NCBI RefSeq assembly: GCF_030518195.1
Contig: NZ_JAULSC010000004.1
Coordinates: forward strand, 1-64,000
DNA length: 64,000 bases
From: Nocardioides cremeus
GTDB taxonomy: Bacteria; Actinomycetota; Actinomycetes; Propionibacteriales; Nocardioidaceae
Reading direction: 5' to 3'
The position numbers were made by a program, and so were the translations under genes. Below, piece by piece: positions 63,885 to 64,000 of the stretch; within the stretch, counting starts at the first letter, position 1; each line of letters opens with the position of its first letter. Below the pieces are notes generated by a model that was not told the DNA's origin, made no database searches, and saw only the letters and a list, made by a program, of their open reading frames with translations.

Positions 63885-64000
63885 GCGACATCCAGCTCTG
63901 GACCCTGATCTTCACGGTCATCACCTTCAGCGTCTACATCTACATCGCCTACGCCAGCCGGGTCAGCACCACCTCGGGCTTCTACGTCGCCGGCGGCGGC
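63881..64000 (+). CDS. Sodium:solute symporter large subunit, VC_2705-type (truncated by window end)
   Basis: Only the first 40 codons are present. They encode a membrane helix (TLIFTVITFSVYIYIAYAS) followed by TSGFYVAGGG, the SSS-family start. The GTG start overlaps the DUF4212 stop. Full-length members have about 13 helices and transport acetate or other organic acids with sodium. Confidence 0.8.
   Translation, partial: MSDIQLWTLIFTVITFSVYIYIAYASRVSTTSGFYVAGGG

Overview
The window is very GC-rich DNA with GTG/TTG starts, 4-bp gene overlaps and many leaderless promoters, as in a high-GC actinobacterium. The interspersed 43-bp repeat next to a DUF222/HNH gene, the gene content and the protein style point to Nocardioides or a close Nocardioidaceae relative; this is inference from sequence style, not a database match. 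No prophage, insertion sequence or CRISPR array is visible.

1-8.2 kb holds a duplicated REP-like repeat, an HNH/DUF222 protein, a GNAT acetyltransferase, an amidohydrolase, a 1195-residue GAF/PAS/PP2C/HATPase signalling protein and a small exported protein. 8.4-16.9 kb is one colinear run: a Nit1C-type nitrilase cluster (amidohydrolase, MSMEG_0572/Sll0783-like, radical SAM, GNAT-AIR-synthase fusion, nitrilase, MSMEG_0570-like, flavin oxidoreductase, a second nitrilase with a destroyed active site, glycosyltransferase). This is the most interesting system here. A tRNA-Thr(CGT), a LysR regulator, an amine-oxidase-like flavoprotein and an epoxide-hydrolase-like protein follow.

20.2-45 kb is a conserved actinobacterial core block: TAP-like hydrolase, holB, tmk, spore-photoproduct-lyase-like protein, topA, methyltransferase, H+-pyrophosphatase, bldG-like STAS protein, a DUF1998-type helicase, a Tad pilus operon (ssd, tadA, tadB, tadC, Flp-like, tadE, tadE-like), a HAD-IB phosphatase and a Fic-like protein. 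From memory, the order matches SCO3541-SCO3559 of Streptomyces and Rv3644c-Rv3662c of M. tuberculosis. The 478-bp gap between the HAD and Fic-like genes sits where those genomes carry an abundant small RNA (scr3559; MTS2823/Ms1). Here it holds two very strong adjacent hairpins.

45-50 kb carries a methyltransferase and a LytS/LytTR-type two-component pair coupled to a small membrane protein and a sodium:solute symporter, closed by a strong bidirectional terminator. 50-52 kb holds an exported PA-domain/LVIVD-repeat protein with a textbook CRP-type site upstream. 52-62 kb is an assimilatory nitrate block on the minus strand: transporter, molybdopterin nitrate reductase, its flavoprotein partner, nirB, nirD, a uroporphyrinogen-III synthase fused to a winged helix, and a sirohydrochlorin-chelatase-like protein, so uptake, both reductions and part of siroheme supply lie together. 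The end has a phosphoesterase, a small membrane protein and the start of a second symporter pair (DUF4212 subunit plus truncated large subunit) preceded by CRP-like palindromes.
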